A stretch of DNA of 64,000 nt from G963662605 sp963667005 (GTDB taxonomy: Bacteria > Bacteroidota > Ignavibacteria > Ignavibacteriales > Ignavibacteriaceae). The position numbers and the translations under genes were made by a program. The notes below the pieces were generated by a model. It searched no databases and was not told the origin of the DNA. It saw only the letters and a list, made by a program, of their open reading frames with translations. Each line of letters opens with the position of its first letter. The stretch's first letter is position 1. The DNA lies in contig OY762937.1 of NCBI GenBank assembly GCA_963667005.1, positions 3,410,001-3,474,000 on the forward strand, read 5' to 3'. This document shows, one piece after another, positions 36,093 through 44,751 of this stretch.

Positions 36093-37409
36093 TTACCCCC
36101 TATTTTTAAGTCTCACCACATTTTCCCTTTGATTGCTTATAACCTCGATAGAGTGCGTGGCAATTAAATATTGTATATTATTGGGGTTCAAGGATAAGAG
36201 ATTACTTAGTATCTCTCTTTGCCATTTTATATTCAATGAGATTTCAGGTTCGTCAATTATAAAAAAAGTAGCTTTGGAATTAGCAAGGATAGCACTGCAA
36301 AAAAGCAGAATTAATTGTTTTTCGCCTGAAGATAACTTCGCGAAGTCTATCACTTCATTTATCATTTTTTGATGTACGTGAAAACCCGTCTGTATGTTAT
36401 ATGTAACTTCTTTATACGACAAGAATGAATTCAGTTTCGCAATTAAATTTGAGACGGCATCATGTATAGTACGATAGGCATCTAATTTAACTTGTAGTCC
36501 CTTAATAAATGGTTCAAGAATGTTGAAGATTACCTCTTGCTTCGATTTTTGAGAAATTGACAGAGCATCTTTCAATTTGGTATATTCTGTTTCGGAGACT
36601 AAACCATAGATTGAGTATTCTTGTGTTCTAGCAGCCACATCTTCAAATACACGTTCTAGCTCCAAAAGCTTGGTGTCTGACAATTCACTTTCTTTTTGCT
36701 TCGCCTTTGTGATTTGTTTGATTATATTATAATAGATATCATTTGTTTTGATTTCTCCAGCATTTGAGGCTTTTATAGCCTCAGAACGAAACATGTCCTC
36801 CAACCGTTTCAAGGTTGTTTTTAAAAGATCAAATTCATCGATCTGCTCGTCATCAGAGAATTCAACATGGACGTTTTGGGAATTAGCCTTATTCCCCCTT
36901 GAGATAGGGTGCCTAACATTGCCGAGTCTTTCAGTATTTAATATAGTTCGTGTATCCGAAAGAAACAGCATTTTAATATTTAATTCTTTCAAATAATTAA
37001 GCATCTTCGAAAATGTGTTCTGTAGCGAGGAACCTTCACTAAGAAAAATTTTATAATTATTTTTATCATCTGATGGCAAGGCTACAGAATACCTAATATC
37101 TTTTCCCTTAATGGTATAAACGAAACTTCCTAATGTGGATTTTTTCCTGTATGCAGAAATAATAACTGCGTTAGATAAGTGGACTGAAAATTTTTTGAAT
37201 TTAATTCTTGCGACAGCTGATTTATGCCCCTCTCCATCTCTATGAGATAACAAATAAAATATTAGCTTCAATACTGTTGTTTTGCCAGAACCATTATCAC
37301 CATAAAATAAAACGAGATCACTTGCCTTGGGATTATTCAATTTTAAATCATAATTAAAACACCCAAACAACCCCTCAACTTGGATTCTGTCAATGTTAAT
37401 CTTTCCCAT
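36093..37409 (-). CDS. AAA ATPase, AriA-like sensor of a PARIS-type system
   Basis: The start is taken at 37409 (AGGAG five bases upstream), giving 438 residues; an ATG 45 bases earlier is less likely. It has an ABC/SMC-type ATPase: Walker A GDNGSGKTT (37-45), a coiled-coil middle (about 170-330), signature LSSGEKQ (359-365), Walker B FFIIDEPE (Asp386, Glu387) and the switch His in IATHSIE (His419). This is the AAA_15/OLD-like layout of AriA, which in PARIS forms a multimer that holds AriB inactive until triggered. Base composition is AT-rich. The gene is flanked on its upstream side by about 1 kb of repeats and no gene. Confidence 0.8.
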   Translation of the reverse strand: MGKINIDRIQVEGLFGCFNYDLKLNNPKASDLVLFYGDNGSGKTTVLKLIFYLLSHRDGEGHKSAVARIKFKKFSVHLSNAVIISAYRKKSTLGSFVYTIKGKDIRYSVALPSDDKNNYKIFLSEGSSLQNTFSKMLNYLKELNIKMLFLSDTRTILNTERLGNVRHPISRGNKANSQNVHVEFSDDEQIDEFDLLKTTLKRLEDMFRSEAIKASNAGEIKTNDIYYNIIKQITKAKQKESELSDTKLLELERVFEDVAARTQEYSIYGLVSETEYTKLKDALSISQKSKQEVIFNILEPFIKGLQVKLDAYRTIHDAVSNLIAKLNSFLSYKEVTYNIQTGFHVHQKMINEVIDFAKLSSGEKQLILLFCSAILANSKATFFIIDEPEISLNIKWQREILSNLLSLNPNNIQYLIATHSIEVISNQRENVVRLKNRG

Positions 37410-37745
37410 TTGACTCCTCATAATATATTTTAAGTATTCCGTGAGAACATACACAAATGCAAGATGATTTGCAATTATTTAATCTCACTGTAAAATTTCA
37501 TTCCGTTATATCCCTCATTTAAAAAATCGTCTATACAAAACTACGATTTCTTGGCACCCCAGAATCCAATAATGGCTTTGCAAGTTATTATGACTTACGA
37601 CGAGAAGGTTGATAGTAAATCCATTGTTTCTCTGACTAGACTTACATGTATATCACATTAGCGTTATACTCCTCTGAAAGCCGTATGTAACGACGGGCAT
37701 ATATTCGCTACTCGAAATAATCGCAGCATATTGATATGTGCATCT
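37410..37745. other. Intergenic region upstream of the PARIS-like pair
   Basis: No gene is visible. The sequence changes from AT-rich near 37410-37640 to the REP-rich section after 37740. The promoter of the ATPase gene should be in the first 100-150 bases, but I could not pick boxes with confidence. Confidence 0.5.
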
Positions 37746-38351
37746 GTAGGTTGGGATTGTCCGCGGCAAAGCGGACATCCCGACCATGCTTTTTTTTGTA
37801 CGGCTTAAACGGGCGGGTAGAAAACCCGCCCTACATTTTGTATTCTGGTAGGAAGATGGCGATTGGGAATCCTCTATGCCGCCCCTAACGGGGCTCGATT
37901 TTTTTGGTATCACCATACCCCAGGTTGAAACCTGGGGCTACAGCTATGTTGTCGCTACGCGACTCAAATACAAGGTTGTTCGCATCTTGGATCTGGATTC
38001 CCACTTCCCGACGAGTCGGGACAAGTTACGCGGGGATGACAAAATACAATTGCCAGCGAGGTTGTTCGAGTTTGCGTCGGAGACGCAAGTATCGAGAACA
38101 ACCGAAATTGCAGACATCCCGACCATGCGGCTTTTTTGTATGGTTTAACGGGCGGGTAGAAAACCCGCCCTACACTTTCTATTCTGGTAGGAAGATGGCA
38201 ATTGGGAATCCTCTATACCGCCCCTAACGGGGCTCGATTTTTTTATGCCATAATACCCCAGGTTGAAACCTGGGGCTACAAATATACCGTCGCTACGCGA
38301 CTGTAATGCGAGGTTGTTCGAGTTTGCGTCGGAGACGCAAGTATCGAGAAC
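37746..38351. repeat. Composite REP/hairpin array with a duplicated ~205-bp module
   Basis: Two copies of a module (37774-37982 and 38113-38320, offset 338-339 bases) are nearly identical. Each contains three hairpins: GGGCGGGTAGAAAACCCGCC (37811, 38150), CCGCCCCTAACGGGGC (37880, 38219) and CCCCAGGTTGAAACCTGGGG (37918, 38256). The first and third are followed by CTAC, i.e. a GTAG foot on the minus strand. A fourth GTAG element stands at 37746-37785, and GTTCGAGTTTGCGTCGGAGA hairpins end each copy (38064, 38316). Copy 1 carries an extra ~85 bases between direct repeats GGTTGTTCG. No transposase gene is here. Confidence 0.75.
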
Positions 38352-38367
38352 ATCCTCGCAGCGAACA

Positions 38368-38397
38368 TAAAAAAACCGCGGCGCTGCCACGGTTTTT
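38368..38397 (-). terminator. Terminator after the bacterioferritin-like gene
   Basis: AAAAAACCGCGGCGCTGCCA followed by CGGTTTTT: an 8-bp GC stem (ACCG-GGC with one G-U) flanked by A and T runs. It follows the minus-strand gene at 38419-38931. Confidence 0.8.
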
Positions 38398-38418
38398 CAT
38401 AATGCTATATAATTGAAA

Positions 38419-38931
38419 TTAACCCTGTTGACCGCCGGTACCCATCGGCATAGCTGCCAATGTTTTACTGCGTTCGATTGATTGCAGTGCGAGGTAATTC
38501 TGACCGAATTTCGCCATGTTTTCCAGTTCATCATCATACTGATTATAGTGGCGTTCTTCGTCCACGACTAAGCTTTCGAATAACTGCTTCGAAACCGAAT
38601 CCGCGTTTTGTGCAGATTGCATAGCGAATTTATTATATGCCAAAGCACTTGATTCTTCCATGGCTCTCGCACATTCTACCATCGCTTTTACATCGTGGAT
38701 TTTCTTCACCGGCTCAGCCGTGACCATTTCAACTTCACCTTTCAAAAAGAGGATTCTCTCCGCCAGTTTTTCAACGTGCAGCATCTCTTCAATCGCAGTG
38801 CGTTTGAATAGGTTGGCGAGCAGATCATAACCCTGATCGTCACAGTGAAAATGGAAATACATATATTGATGGACAGCGGTTAATTCGTCGGCTATTGACA
38901 GGTTTAATAGTTCTATACTTTTCTCGTGCAT
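38419..38931 (-). CDS. Bacterioferritin / ferritin-like diiron protein
   Basis: The 170-aa four-helix protein has the diiron pattern of ferritin-like proteins: Glu in ADELTAVHQYM (helix 1), E-x2-H in IEEMLHVEKLAERIL (helix 2), Glu in CARAMEESSALAYN (helix 3) and E-x2-H in VDEERHYNQYDDELE (helix 4). This matches Bfr-type iron storage; a heme-binding Met cannot be assigned with certainty. The C-terminus is a short Gly/Gln-rich tail. It is alone on its transcript with its own terminator. Confidence 0.85.
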   Translation of the reverse strand: MHEKSIELLNLSIADELTAVHQYMYFHFHCDDQGYDLLANLFKRTAIEEMLHVEKLAERILFLKGEVEMVTAEPVKKIHDVKAMVECARAMEESSALAYNKFAMQSAQNADSVSKQLFESLVVDEERHYNQYDDELENMAKFGQNYLALQSIERSKTLAAMPMGTGGQQG

Positions 38932-39077
38932 GGCTTTTTCCTTTCATAATTAGGAGAAATTTATACCTGAATATATGTATTTTTCACCTTGTTGTAAATG
39001 TTGTTTTTCGGTAATGCTGTTTTTGAATCTTCGGGCTGTGTATGAGCATCATATGGATATAAAAAATTAAGAAAACG

Positions 39078-40238
39078 ATGAAAAAAGTAGTAATTCTTGG
39101 CGGCGGTTTTGCCGGCCTGCAGGCAGCGAAAGCACTGCAAAAAAAATTTCAGGTCACCCTCATTTCGGATAGGGACTTTCTGTACCTTTACCCTATTTCC
39201 ATATGGATACCCACCGGTGAAAAAAAGTTTGAAGATGTCAAGGTCAGCCTGTACGACATCAGCGCACTGGAACGATTTAATGTATACGTTGATAAGGTAA
39301 CGGAACTCCAGCTGAAGGAGAACACTGTTGTTTGCGAGCATAAAGAATTCCGCTATGATTACTTGATTTTAGCAACCGGAGCCGAAAAAGTACTCATGCC
39401 CGGACATGAACACGCCTTGTCCATCTGCGGCAAACCCGAAGTATCATTGGAAATTAAGCAAGCACTCAACAAGCTAATTTATAAAGGCAGCGGACGAATT
39501 GCAGTGGGATTCGGAGGTAATCCAAAGGATAAGTCGGCAGTACGCGGCGGTCCTGCATTTGAATTGCTGTTTAACATTCATCATCTACTTACGAAGCAAA
39601 ATATCCGGGAAAATTTCGAGTTGACATTCTTTGCCCCTATGGAATCCCCCGGCGAACGCATGGGGCCAAAAGCACTGGCGATGGTTGACAAGCTATTCAC
39701 AAAACTCTCTATCGGTAAGAGGTACGGTAAAAAAATCAAAGCCTTTGATCCTCATGGAGTGACCTTTGAAGATGATTCCACTTTGCCTTCAGATCTGATA
39801 TTATTTATTCCTGCAACTGCAGGACATAGTGCTTTAAGAAATTTCAATCTGCCTTTAAATGATGCCGGTTTTGTGAAGATTGACAATACCTGTAAAGTTC
39901 AAGATAGCAGCAATATCTATGCAATCGGCGATTGCGCTGCAATTGAGGGTCCGGGCTGGATTGCAAAACAGGGACATATAGCAGAGTTAATGGGTAGAGT
40001 TGCCGCATTCAACATTACGGCGCAGGCTTCGGGACGAAGCGAAAGAAAAACCTATCAGGAGCATTTAAACATACTTTGCGTTATGGATACCGGAAACGGT
40101 GCCGCATTTGTATACCGCGATGATAAACGTTCATACGCGATACCCATGCCGTTTATCGGGCACTTATTGAAAAAAGGCTGGGGTTGGTACGCAAAAATGA
40201 AAGCGCTTGGACGAATCCCGAGAATACCAGGATTATAA
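39078..40238 (+). CDS. FAD-dependent oxidoreductase, sulfide:quinone oxidoreductase-like
   Basis: The 386-aa protein starts VVILGGGFAGLQAAKAL (FAD-binding GxGxxG type), has the second FAD segment YAIGDCAAIEG and the middle ATGAEKVL. The overall line-up is that of the SQR/NDH-2 group. Active SQR enzymes need two or three redox Cys; here Cys residues appear in SICGKPE and LCVMDTGNG, but only loosely at SQR positions. SQR-like, NDH-2 or another quinone-linked dehydrogenase are all possible. It is divergent from the ferritin-like gene. Confidence 0.75.
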   Translation: MKKVVILGGGFAGLQAAKALQKKFQVTLISDRDFLYLYPISIWIPTGEKKFEDVKVSLYDISALERFNVYVDKVTELQLKENTVVCEHKEFRYDYLILATGAEKVLMPGHEHALSICGKPEVSLEIKQALNKLIYKGSGRIAVGFGGNPKDKSAVRGGPAFELLFNIHHLLTKQNIRENFELTFFAPMESPGERMGPKALAMVDKLFTKLSIGKRYGKKIKAFDPHGVTFEDDSTLPSDLILFIPATAGHSALRNFNLPLNDAGFVKIDNTCKVQDSSNIYAIGDCAAIEGPGWIAKQGHIAELMGRVAAFNITAQASGRSERKTYQEHLNILCVMDTGNGAAFVYRDDKRSYAIPMPFIGHLLKKGWGWYAKMKALGRIPRIPGL

Positions 40239-40241
40239 TTA

Positions 40242-40622
40242 CTAAAAACGGTACGTCATTAAGGTTATGACCGTTTGAATGATGATTAGTACAAAGCCTA
40301 TACCTATTGATAAATTAGACCATAAATCGGCTTTATCTGCTGATTCCTTCGCCCCCTGATAATCACACAGTTCAATTTTACCTTTGACCTGCGCGGCAAA
40401 TACTATTGCAGCAATTCCGAACGGTACGCAGCAGCACACAGTCGAGAATATAGCCTTTGCCAGGTGGCTCTCAATATTGGCATCTGATGGATTAAACTGA
40501 GTGTTCATCTGTGGCTGTGAAATATTCTGAGTCTCTTGACCTGCCTGCAGATTGATACTGAATGAAGGACAAAATTTATCCCAGGGCTGCGTCTGTGCGC
40601 CACAATAGTGACAATAGGCCAT
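40242..40622 (-). CDS. CD225/dispanin-type membrane protein with degenerate zinc ribbon
   Basis: The 126-aa protein begins with CHYCGAQTQPWDKFCPS, a zinc-ribbon in which the last Cys is missing. The C-terminal part has the CD225 pattern: an intramembrane segment with CCCVPFGIAAIVFAAQV, a basic-acidic linker (KGKIELCDYQGAKESADKA) and a final transmembrane helix. Such small proteins are frequent in Bacteroidota, often beside DUF2752 genes, as here. Function is unknown. Its stop lies 4 bases from the convergent flavoprotein gene. Confidence 0.8.
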   Translation of the reverse strand: MAYCHYCGAQTQPWDKFCPSFSINLQAGQETQNISQPQMNTQFNPSDANIESHLAKAIFSTVCCCVPFGIAAIVFAAQVKGKIELCDYQGAKESADKADLWSNLSIGIGFVLIIIQTVITLMTYRF

Positions 40623-40672
40623 ATATACTCTCCTTTGAATTTTAAAATTTCAAGATCAAGTTAAAACAAACT

Positions 40673-40757
40673 AACTCACCCCAGCCATCTAAGTAATTAT
40701 AAAACTCAGACCATCGGGCTTTCCCCTCTCTTTACAAGAGAGGGGTTGGGGTGAGTT
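40673..40757. repeat. 85-bp inverted-repeat element
   Basis: Outer arms AACTCACCCCAGCC (40673-40686) and GGTTGGGGTGAGTT (40744-40757) enclose a perfect hairpin, CCCCTCTC-TTTACAA-GAGAGGGG (40723-40745). The outer/inner layout looks like a small mobile repeat rather than a terminator. Confidence 0.6.
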
Positions 40758-40831
40758 CAGTTTTTATATGAAAATTTAATTGTACACGCATTAATAATGG
40801 TACCGTATATTTTCATTACTGCACTTCACCA

Positions 40832-41263
40832 TTAATATGGCGCTAAAAAACCCACATAGTTTCTTGCAACCCAGTAAGCAACTATGATTACAACTAAAAT
40901 ATATAATTCAATTTTCGATAATGTTAATTCCGGTAAACGATATCCCGCGATTCCCTGCACACCTCTTTGTGCATATTCCCATAGTAATATTGGGAGAAAA
41001 ATGATACCTATTTTGTTAGCTTTGAACAAGCCGAGTATATCACCATGAAGGACGTGATCAATTCCCCGCATTGTGCCACATCCCGGACAATATGTATGTG
41101 TTAGCCAATACCACGGACATACTGGATAAAAATGATACTTGCTGATCGGGAAGAATAAAAGGAGTAAAATGCCGGCTGCCGACACTAAATTAATGAGTAT
41201 AAATGTCCGGAGTGCTTTTTTCTTAGAAGCATTATCAATTGCGTGACCTTTGCGCAGCAGCAT
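40832..41263 (-). CDS. DUF2752 membrane protein
   Basis: The 143-aa protein has four predicted membrane segments and the DUF2752 signature HTYCPGCGTMRGIDHVLHGD (C-P-x-C-G-x-x-R). It usually travels with CD225/TM2 proteins, and the CD225 gene is the next on the same strand (209 bases away, with a repeat between). Function unknown. Confidence 0.85.
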   Translation of the reverse strand: MLLRKGHAIDNASKKKALRTFILINLVSAAGILLLLFFPISKYHFYPVCPWYWLTHTYCPGCGTMRGIDHVLHGDILGLFKANKIGIIFLPILLWEYAQRGVQGIAGYRLPELTLSKIELYILVVIIVAYWVARNYVGFLAPY

Positions 41264-41344
41264 GAAGCGGAAAATCCCTCGTTGAGACGGTAAATTATTT
41301 CTTTACGAACATACACATCACGCATTGGAAAAACAACAGGGCAT

Positions 41345-41380
41345 AAAAAACCCCTTACAAGAATGATGTAAGGGGTCAAA
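41345..41380 (-). terminator. Terminator after the FadL-type gene
   Basis: CCCCTTACA-AGAATGA-TGTAAGGGG forms a 9-bp stem; on the minus strand it is followed by TTTTTT. It ends the FadL-type gene transcript. Confidence 0.85.
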
Positions 41381-41427
41381 ATTTTCAGTTCATGAGAAAT
41401 GCTTCAATGCACCTCCGCGATACCTCA

Positions 41428-42921
41428 TTAGAATGCATATGAACAGGAGACATGAATCAGGTTTGTTGCCAGTTCACTTGTGCTGCCGTCATATTCATGC
41501 GCAACTGCATTAGGATTGCTGGAGGTTAATGACTTATTCAATACCATTTCAAATGCGGCATGTATAGTCAAAGGTTCTGATACTTTGTAGCTGGCACCGG
41601 CAGTGATATGATGCTCAACAATCGCCGGAAGTATCGGGATTATTGTTGATTCAGGAACAGGGTTGCTTCCATAAGCGTAGCCTAAACGAAGTGTCAAAGC
41701 TTTCGATGCTTTCATTTCTCCGCCAAGCTTAACGATCACGGTATTTTTCCATTTCATAGGGAATTCAAGATCGAATGTACCCGAATTTCCGAGCATGGTA
41801 TTGATGTTACTATTGTCGCCGTTTTTCATTTTTAAAGTCATCTTGTCAAAAGCTTTTTCCCAGTTAAGCCATTCTACATCAGCAGCGAGTTTTAAACACT
41901 CCGTTGCCTGATACGAAGCGCCGAAACCGATTGACTGAGGGAATGTCATCTCCGCTTCCAAATCATAATTTGCTTTAACTCCTTTGGAGAGATCTATTCC
42001 CATAGCGGCAAAATTTCCAGCAACAGCTGCCTGTGCCTGTGCTTGGGTTGCACTCGGGTTAGCTGCCATATATCCCGAGACTGCCTTTCCAAAAGCATCA
42101 TTGAACTGCTGAGTCATATCCATAACGGCTTTTCCTCCGGTGTAGGTAAGCTTAGCAGGCATGGTGTAATTTAATCCAAAGGATAGTTTTTCATTTACTT
42201 TGTAAGCAACTCCGATTTTACCATTAAAACCGAATGCATTTAAATCAGACATTTTTGCAGATGCTGTTACTTCGTTATAACCGAATCCGCCTGAGCTTGG
42301 GGGCGCAGCAAACATTTGGCCGAAAGTCATACCCGGCATGGCAGTGCCCTTCATAACAGACGGACTAAGTGAATACGGCATTTCGAATTCTACCATGCTG
42401 TACACCATGTGTAATGTTGCGCCTACGGAAAATTGGTCATTTACCTGATAAGCAACGGTTAATCCGCCCTGCATCTCGGCTAATTTACTATGATATTTCT
42501 GTAAATTGTATGAGCCATCCTGATTTCTATAAAGCGCGTGCTTTAAATTATAATCTGCACCCATGCCGCCTGTTGTGAACATTCCCAGGCCCCAGCTCCA
42601 TTTGCTGTTGGCGTATTTGTTTACATATTCAATAGACGGTAAAGGGAATACATTTTTGTCGCCGTCGGCATCATTAAGAGTGTTCTTAAAATGAAGTGAT
42701 GGAAACATGAGGGATAAATCGGCATTCAACATTGATTTATCTACAAAAGAAATACCGGCCGGGTTAGTCATCATGAGTTCAGGGCTGTCGAAAACACCGA
42801 TAGATGTACCGCCTCTTCCCATTGATTGTGCGTCAAAGCCAATTAGACGCGTTCCGTTTTGCGCAAAAATACTTGTCGAAAGCAAAGCCAAAAGAACAAA
42901 AGAAATAAAATACCGTTTCAT
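41428..42921 (-). CDS. FadL/OMPP1-type outer-membrane transporter
   Basis: The 497-aa protein has a signal peptide (1-20, ending FAQ) and the OMPP1/FadL hallmark N-terminus: GTRLIGFDAQSMGRGGTSIG and SPELMMTNPAGISFVDKS, where N-P-A(G) belongs to the plug. A long beta barrel follows, ending in SCSYAF with a terminal Phe, as required for outer-membrane insertion. FadL-type channels take up hydrophobic compounds (fatty acids, aromatics). The PocR-type regulator 106 bases upstream may control it. Confidence 0.9.
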   Translation of the reverse strand: MKRYFISFVLLALLSTSIFAQNGTRLIGFDAQSMGRGGTSIGVFDSPELMMTNPAGISFVDKSMLNADLSLMFPSLHFKNTLNDADGDKNVFPLPSIEYVNKYANSKWSWGLGMFTTGGMGADYNLKHALYRNQDGSYNLQKYHSKLAEMQGGLTVAYQVNDQFSVGATLHMVYSMVEFEMPYSLSPSVMKGTAMPGMTFGQMFAAPPSSGGFGYNEVTASAKMSDLNAFGFNGKIGVAYKVNEKLSFGLNYTMPAKLTYTGGKAVMDMTQQFNDAFGKAVSGYMAANPSATQAQAQAAVAGNFAAMGIDLSKGVKANYDLEAEMTFPQSIGFGASYQATECLKLAADVEWLNWEKAFDKMTLKMKNGDNSNINTMLGNSGTFDLEFPMKWKNTVIVKLGGEMKASKALTLRLGYAYGSNPVPESTIIPILPAIVEHHITAGASYKVSEPLTIHAAFEMVLNKSLTSSNPNAVAHEYDGSTSELATNLIHVSCSYAF

Positions 42922-43027
42922 TGATGTACTCCTAACGATAGATATGTTGAATTATCAGGCAGGTTGAACTTTTGTGGATGTTAAACAGCCTGTTTTGTAG
43001 CACTTGTGGTGAATCCAAAAATAAAAT

Positions 43028-43762
43028 TTAAAGTTTACTTAGCTCTTCAATATTTTTCAATCTACGCATAAAAGCCCGGCGTTCATTACCAAGAGTAGCA
43101 AATGAAACCGCGACTTTTTGCAGCCACTTACCCAGAAATGCGGCTATCCTAGCGTCAATGATGGTAATATTTTTCGACGCTTTGAGCAGTTTACTTTCTT
43201 CGATGCCGAAATTTTTCGCCAGTTTACGAATTCTCATCTTCTCTTTTTCGGGATCTTGTTTTGCTTCGTAGAATTGTCCGGCGATAATCTTTGCAACTTT
43301 TTTATTATCCATGACAATGTTCGCACCGGTATAGTTAAGTCCGGCGTGACAAACGGCAAATTTCCCTTCGGCACCTTGTTCAAATTGGATTGTTTTCCAT
43401 GAATGCATGCATGCGAGCCTGCCTTTTTTGGTGGATTGTATGAGTTCGCAAAATGAGCACGGATTACTGAACTTTGAAATGGGCACGCCATCCATATCTG
43501 TGGTTACGGCCGATACTTGTATCATATCAGAAAATACTTCTTGTATCGGTTGAAGACAGTGAAGCGGTAAAATATCATGTGAGCCGCTTCCTGAAGTGCC
43601 GTCCTGTGGTATGAGCAAACAGTCAATATCGTTTTTCGGGAAACGCCATTGGCTCCCCACTTTAACGCCTTTAATCCTGCCGTCACGCAGCATGCGGTAC
43701 AGCGTTGTGCGGTCAATCCGTAATAGATCAATCACTTGTTTGGCTGTTAAAAGATTATTCAT
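43028..43762 (-). CDS. HTH (excisionase-type) regulator with PocR sensor domain
   Basis: The 244-aa protein begins with an HTH_17/excisionase-like DNA-binding domain (LLTAKQVIDLLRIDRTTLYR ... GSQWRFPKNDID, residues 3-46). Residues about 70-190 match a PocR domain, a PAS-like sensor with conserved Cys (Cys102, Cys105, Cys118, Cys138; NPCSFCELIQ and FAVCHAGLNY). PocR senses propanediol in Salmonella; the ligand here is unknown. A strong inverted repeat ends 4 bases before its start codon, which suggests autoregulation. It precedes the FadL-type gene on the same strand. Confidence 0.85.
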   Translation of the reverse strand: MNNLLTAKQVIDLLRIDRTTLYRMLRDGRIKGVKVGSQWRFPKNDIDCLLIPQDGTSGSGSHDILPLHCLQPIQEVFSDMIQVSAVTTDMDGVPISKFSNPCSFCELIQSTKKGRLACMHSWKTIQFEQGAEGKFAVCHAGLNYTGANIVMDNKKVAKIIAGQFYEAKQDPEKEKMRIRKLAKNFGIEESKLLKASKNITIIDARIAAFLGKWLQKVAVSFATLGNERRAFMRRLKNIEELSKL

Positions 43763-43766
43763 GTAA

Positions 43767-43811
43767 TATTACCATAATTTGCTATAGTTTGCTATAGCAA
43801 TATGGTAAATA
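43767..43811. promoter_or_regulatory. Inverted-repeat operator at the PocR-type regulator start
   Basis: The 21-base arm TATTACCATAATTTGCTATAG (described by position 43767-43787) and its near-complement at 43792-43811 flank TTTG. Only one base insertion separates the arms from perfection. Inside, TTTGCTATAG occurs twice in tandem (43778, 43788), and TTGCTATAGCAA at 43789-43800 is a perfect 12-bp palindrome. The site covers the place where a Shine-Dalgarno would be, so binding there would block expression. Confidence 0.6.
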
Positions 43812-43915
43812 CAGAAGTACCACGCAAGTACGTTCTGTATTTATTCAAATTGAAGCTAAAAGATCGATTTCCCTTCCCGTTGGAGAAATCCTGTTATATT
43901 GAGAGGTAAAAAAGC

Positions 43916-44677
43916 TTAGATTTCAATACCGTACGGACAATGGTCGGAGCCCATGACATCTGAAAGGATGAAAGCATTTTTGACTTTTGACTTGAACTTT
44001 TCGTTAACAAAGAAATAGTCGATACGCCAGCCCACATTACGTTCACGGGCCCGGGTTACCATATCCCACCATGTGTAGTTGTCACCTTCCTGATTGAACA
44101 TACGGAATGTATCCACGTATCCGTTGGCAACAAATTTATCAAGCCATTCCCGTTCTTCCGGTAGAAAACCCGACACTTTAGAATTCTCTTTTGGTCTGGC
44201 AAGGTCTATTTCTTTGTGGGCAGTATTAAAGTCGCCGCACACAACAACATTTTTACCTTTGTTCTTTAAATCATTCGCGTATTCAAGAAAAGCATCATAA
44301 AAATCCATTTTGTACTGAAGCCGTTCAGGACTTGCTTTACCATTAGGATAGTAATTGTTTATCAGAGTGAAATTTTTGTATTCGGCAATGATGATTCTTC
44401 CCTCATCATCAAACCGCGGGTCTCCATAACCGTGAAAAACATTCAAAGGCTTTTCTTTCGTGTAAATAGCAACACCGCTGTATCCTTTTTTTACGATTGA
44501 AGAAGAAAAGTAAGATTGATATCCCGGGATGTTCAACAGTTCATCCGGCAGCTGCTCAGGACTTGCCTTCGTTTCGTTGAGGCACAGGATATCCGGATTT
44601 GCTTCGCTAATCCACCCGGTAAATCCCTTTTTGTGTATTGCACGGATGCCGTTTACATTCCAGCAAATGATTTTCAT
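43916..44677 (-). CDS. xth: Exodeoxyribonuclease III / AP endonuclease
   Basis: The 253-aa EEP-family nuclease has WNVNGIRAIHKKGF at the N-terminus, LNETKAS (catalytic Glu), CGDFNTAHKEIDLA (Asp/Asn pair) and GSDHCPYGIEI (Asp-His) at the C-terminus. It repairs abasic sites and degrades 3' ends. Single gene. Confidence 0.96.
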   Translation of the reverse strand: MKIICWNVNGIRAIHKKGFTGWISEANPDILCLNETKASPEQLPDELLNIPGYQSYFSSSIVKKGYSGVAIYTKEKPLNVFHGYGDPRFDDEGRIIIAEYKNFTLINNYYPNGKASPERLQYKMDFYDAFLEYANDLKNKGKNVVVCGDFNTAHKEIDLARPKENSKVSGFLPEEREWLDKFVANGYVDTFRMFNQEGDNYTWWDMVTRARERNVGWRIDYFFVNEKFKSKVKNAFILSDVMGSDHCPYGIEI

Positions 44678-44751
44678 AGTAAACTCCTAATAGTATAATT
44701 TCATTAATGCAAATTAACGCTTCAAAGTTCCCCTGCTTCAAATTTTGAATT

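Noticed and set aside
37746..38351. CRISPR-like array
   Set aside because: Repeats are long, palindromic and not evenly spaced with unique spacers; no cas gene is present.
37653..38390. Several overlapping open frames in the REP array on both strands
   Set aside because: All run through duplicated hairpins, so the apparent coding is the repeat itself.
38961..39341. 126-residue minus-strand frame over the start of the SQR-like gene
   Set aside because: It is antisense to a well-supported flavoprotein and has no family pattern.
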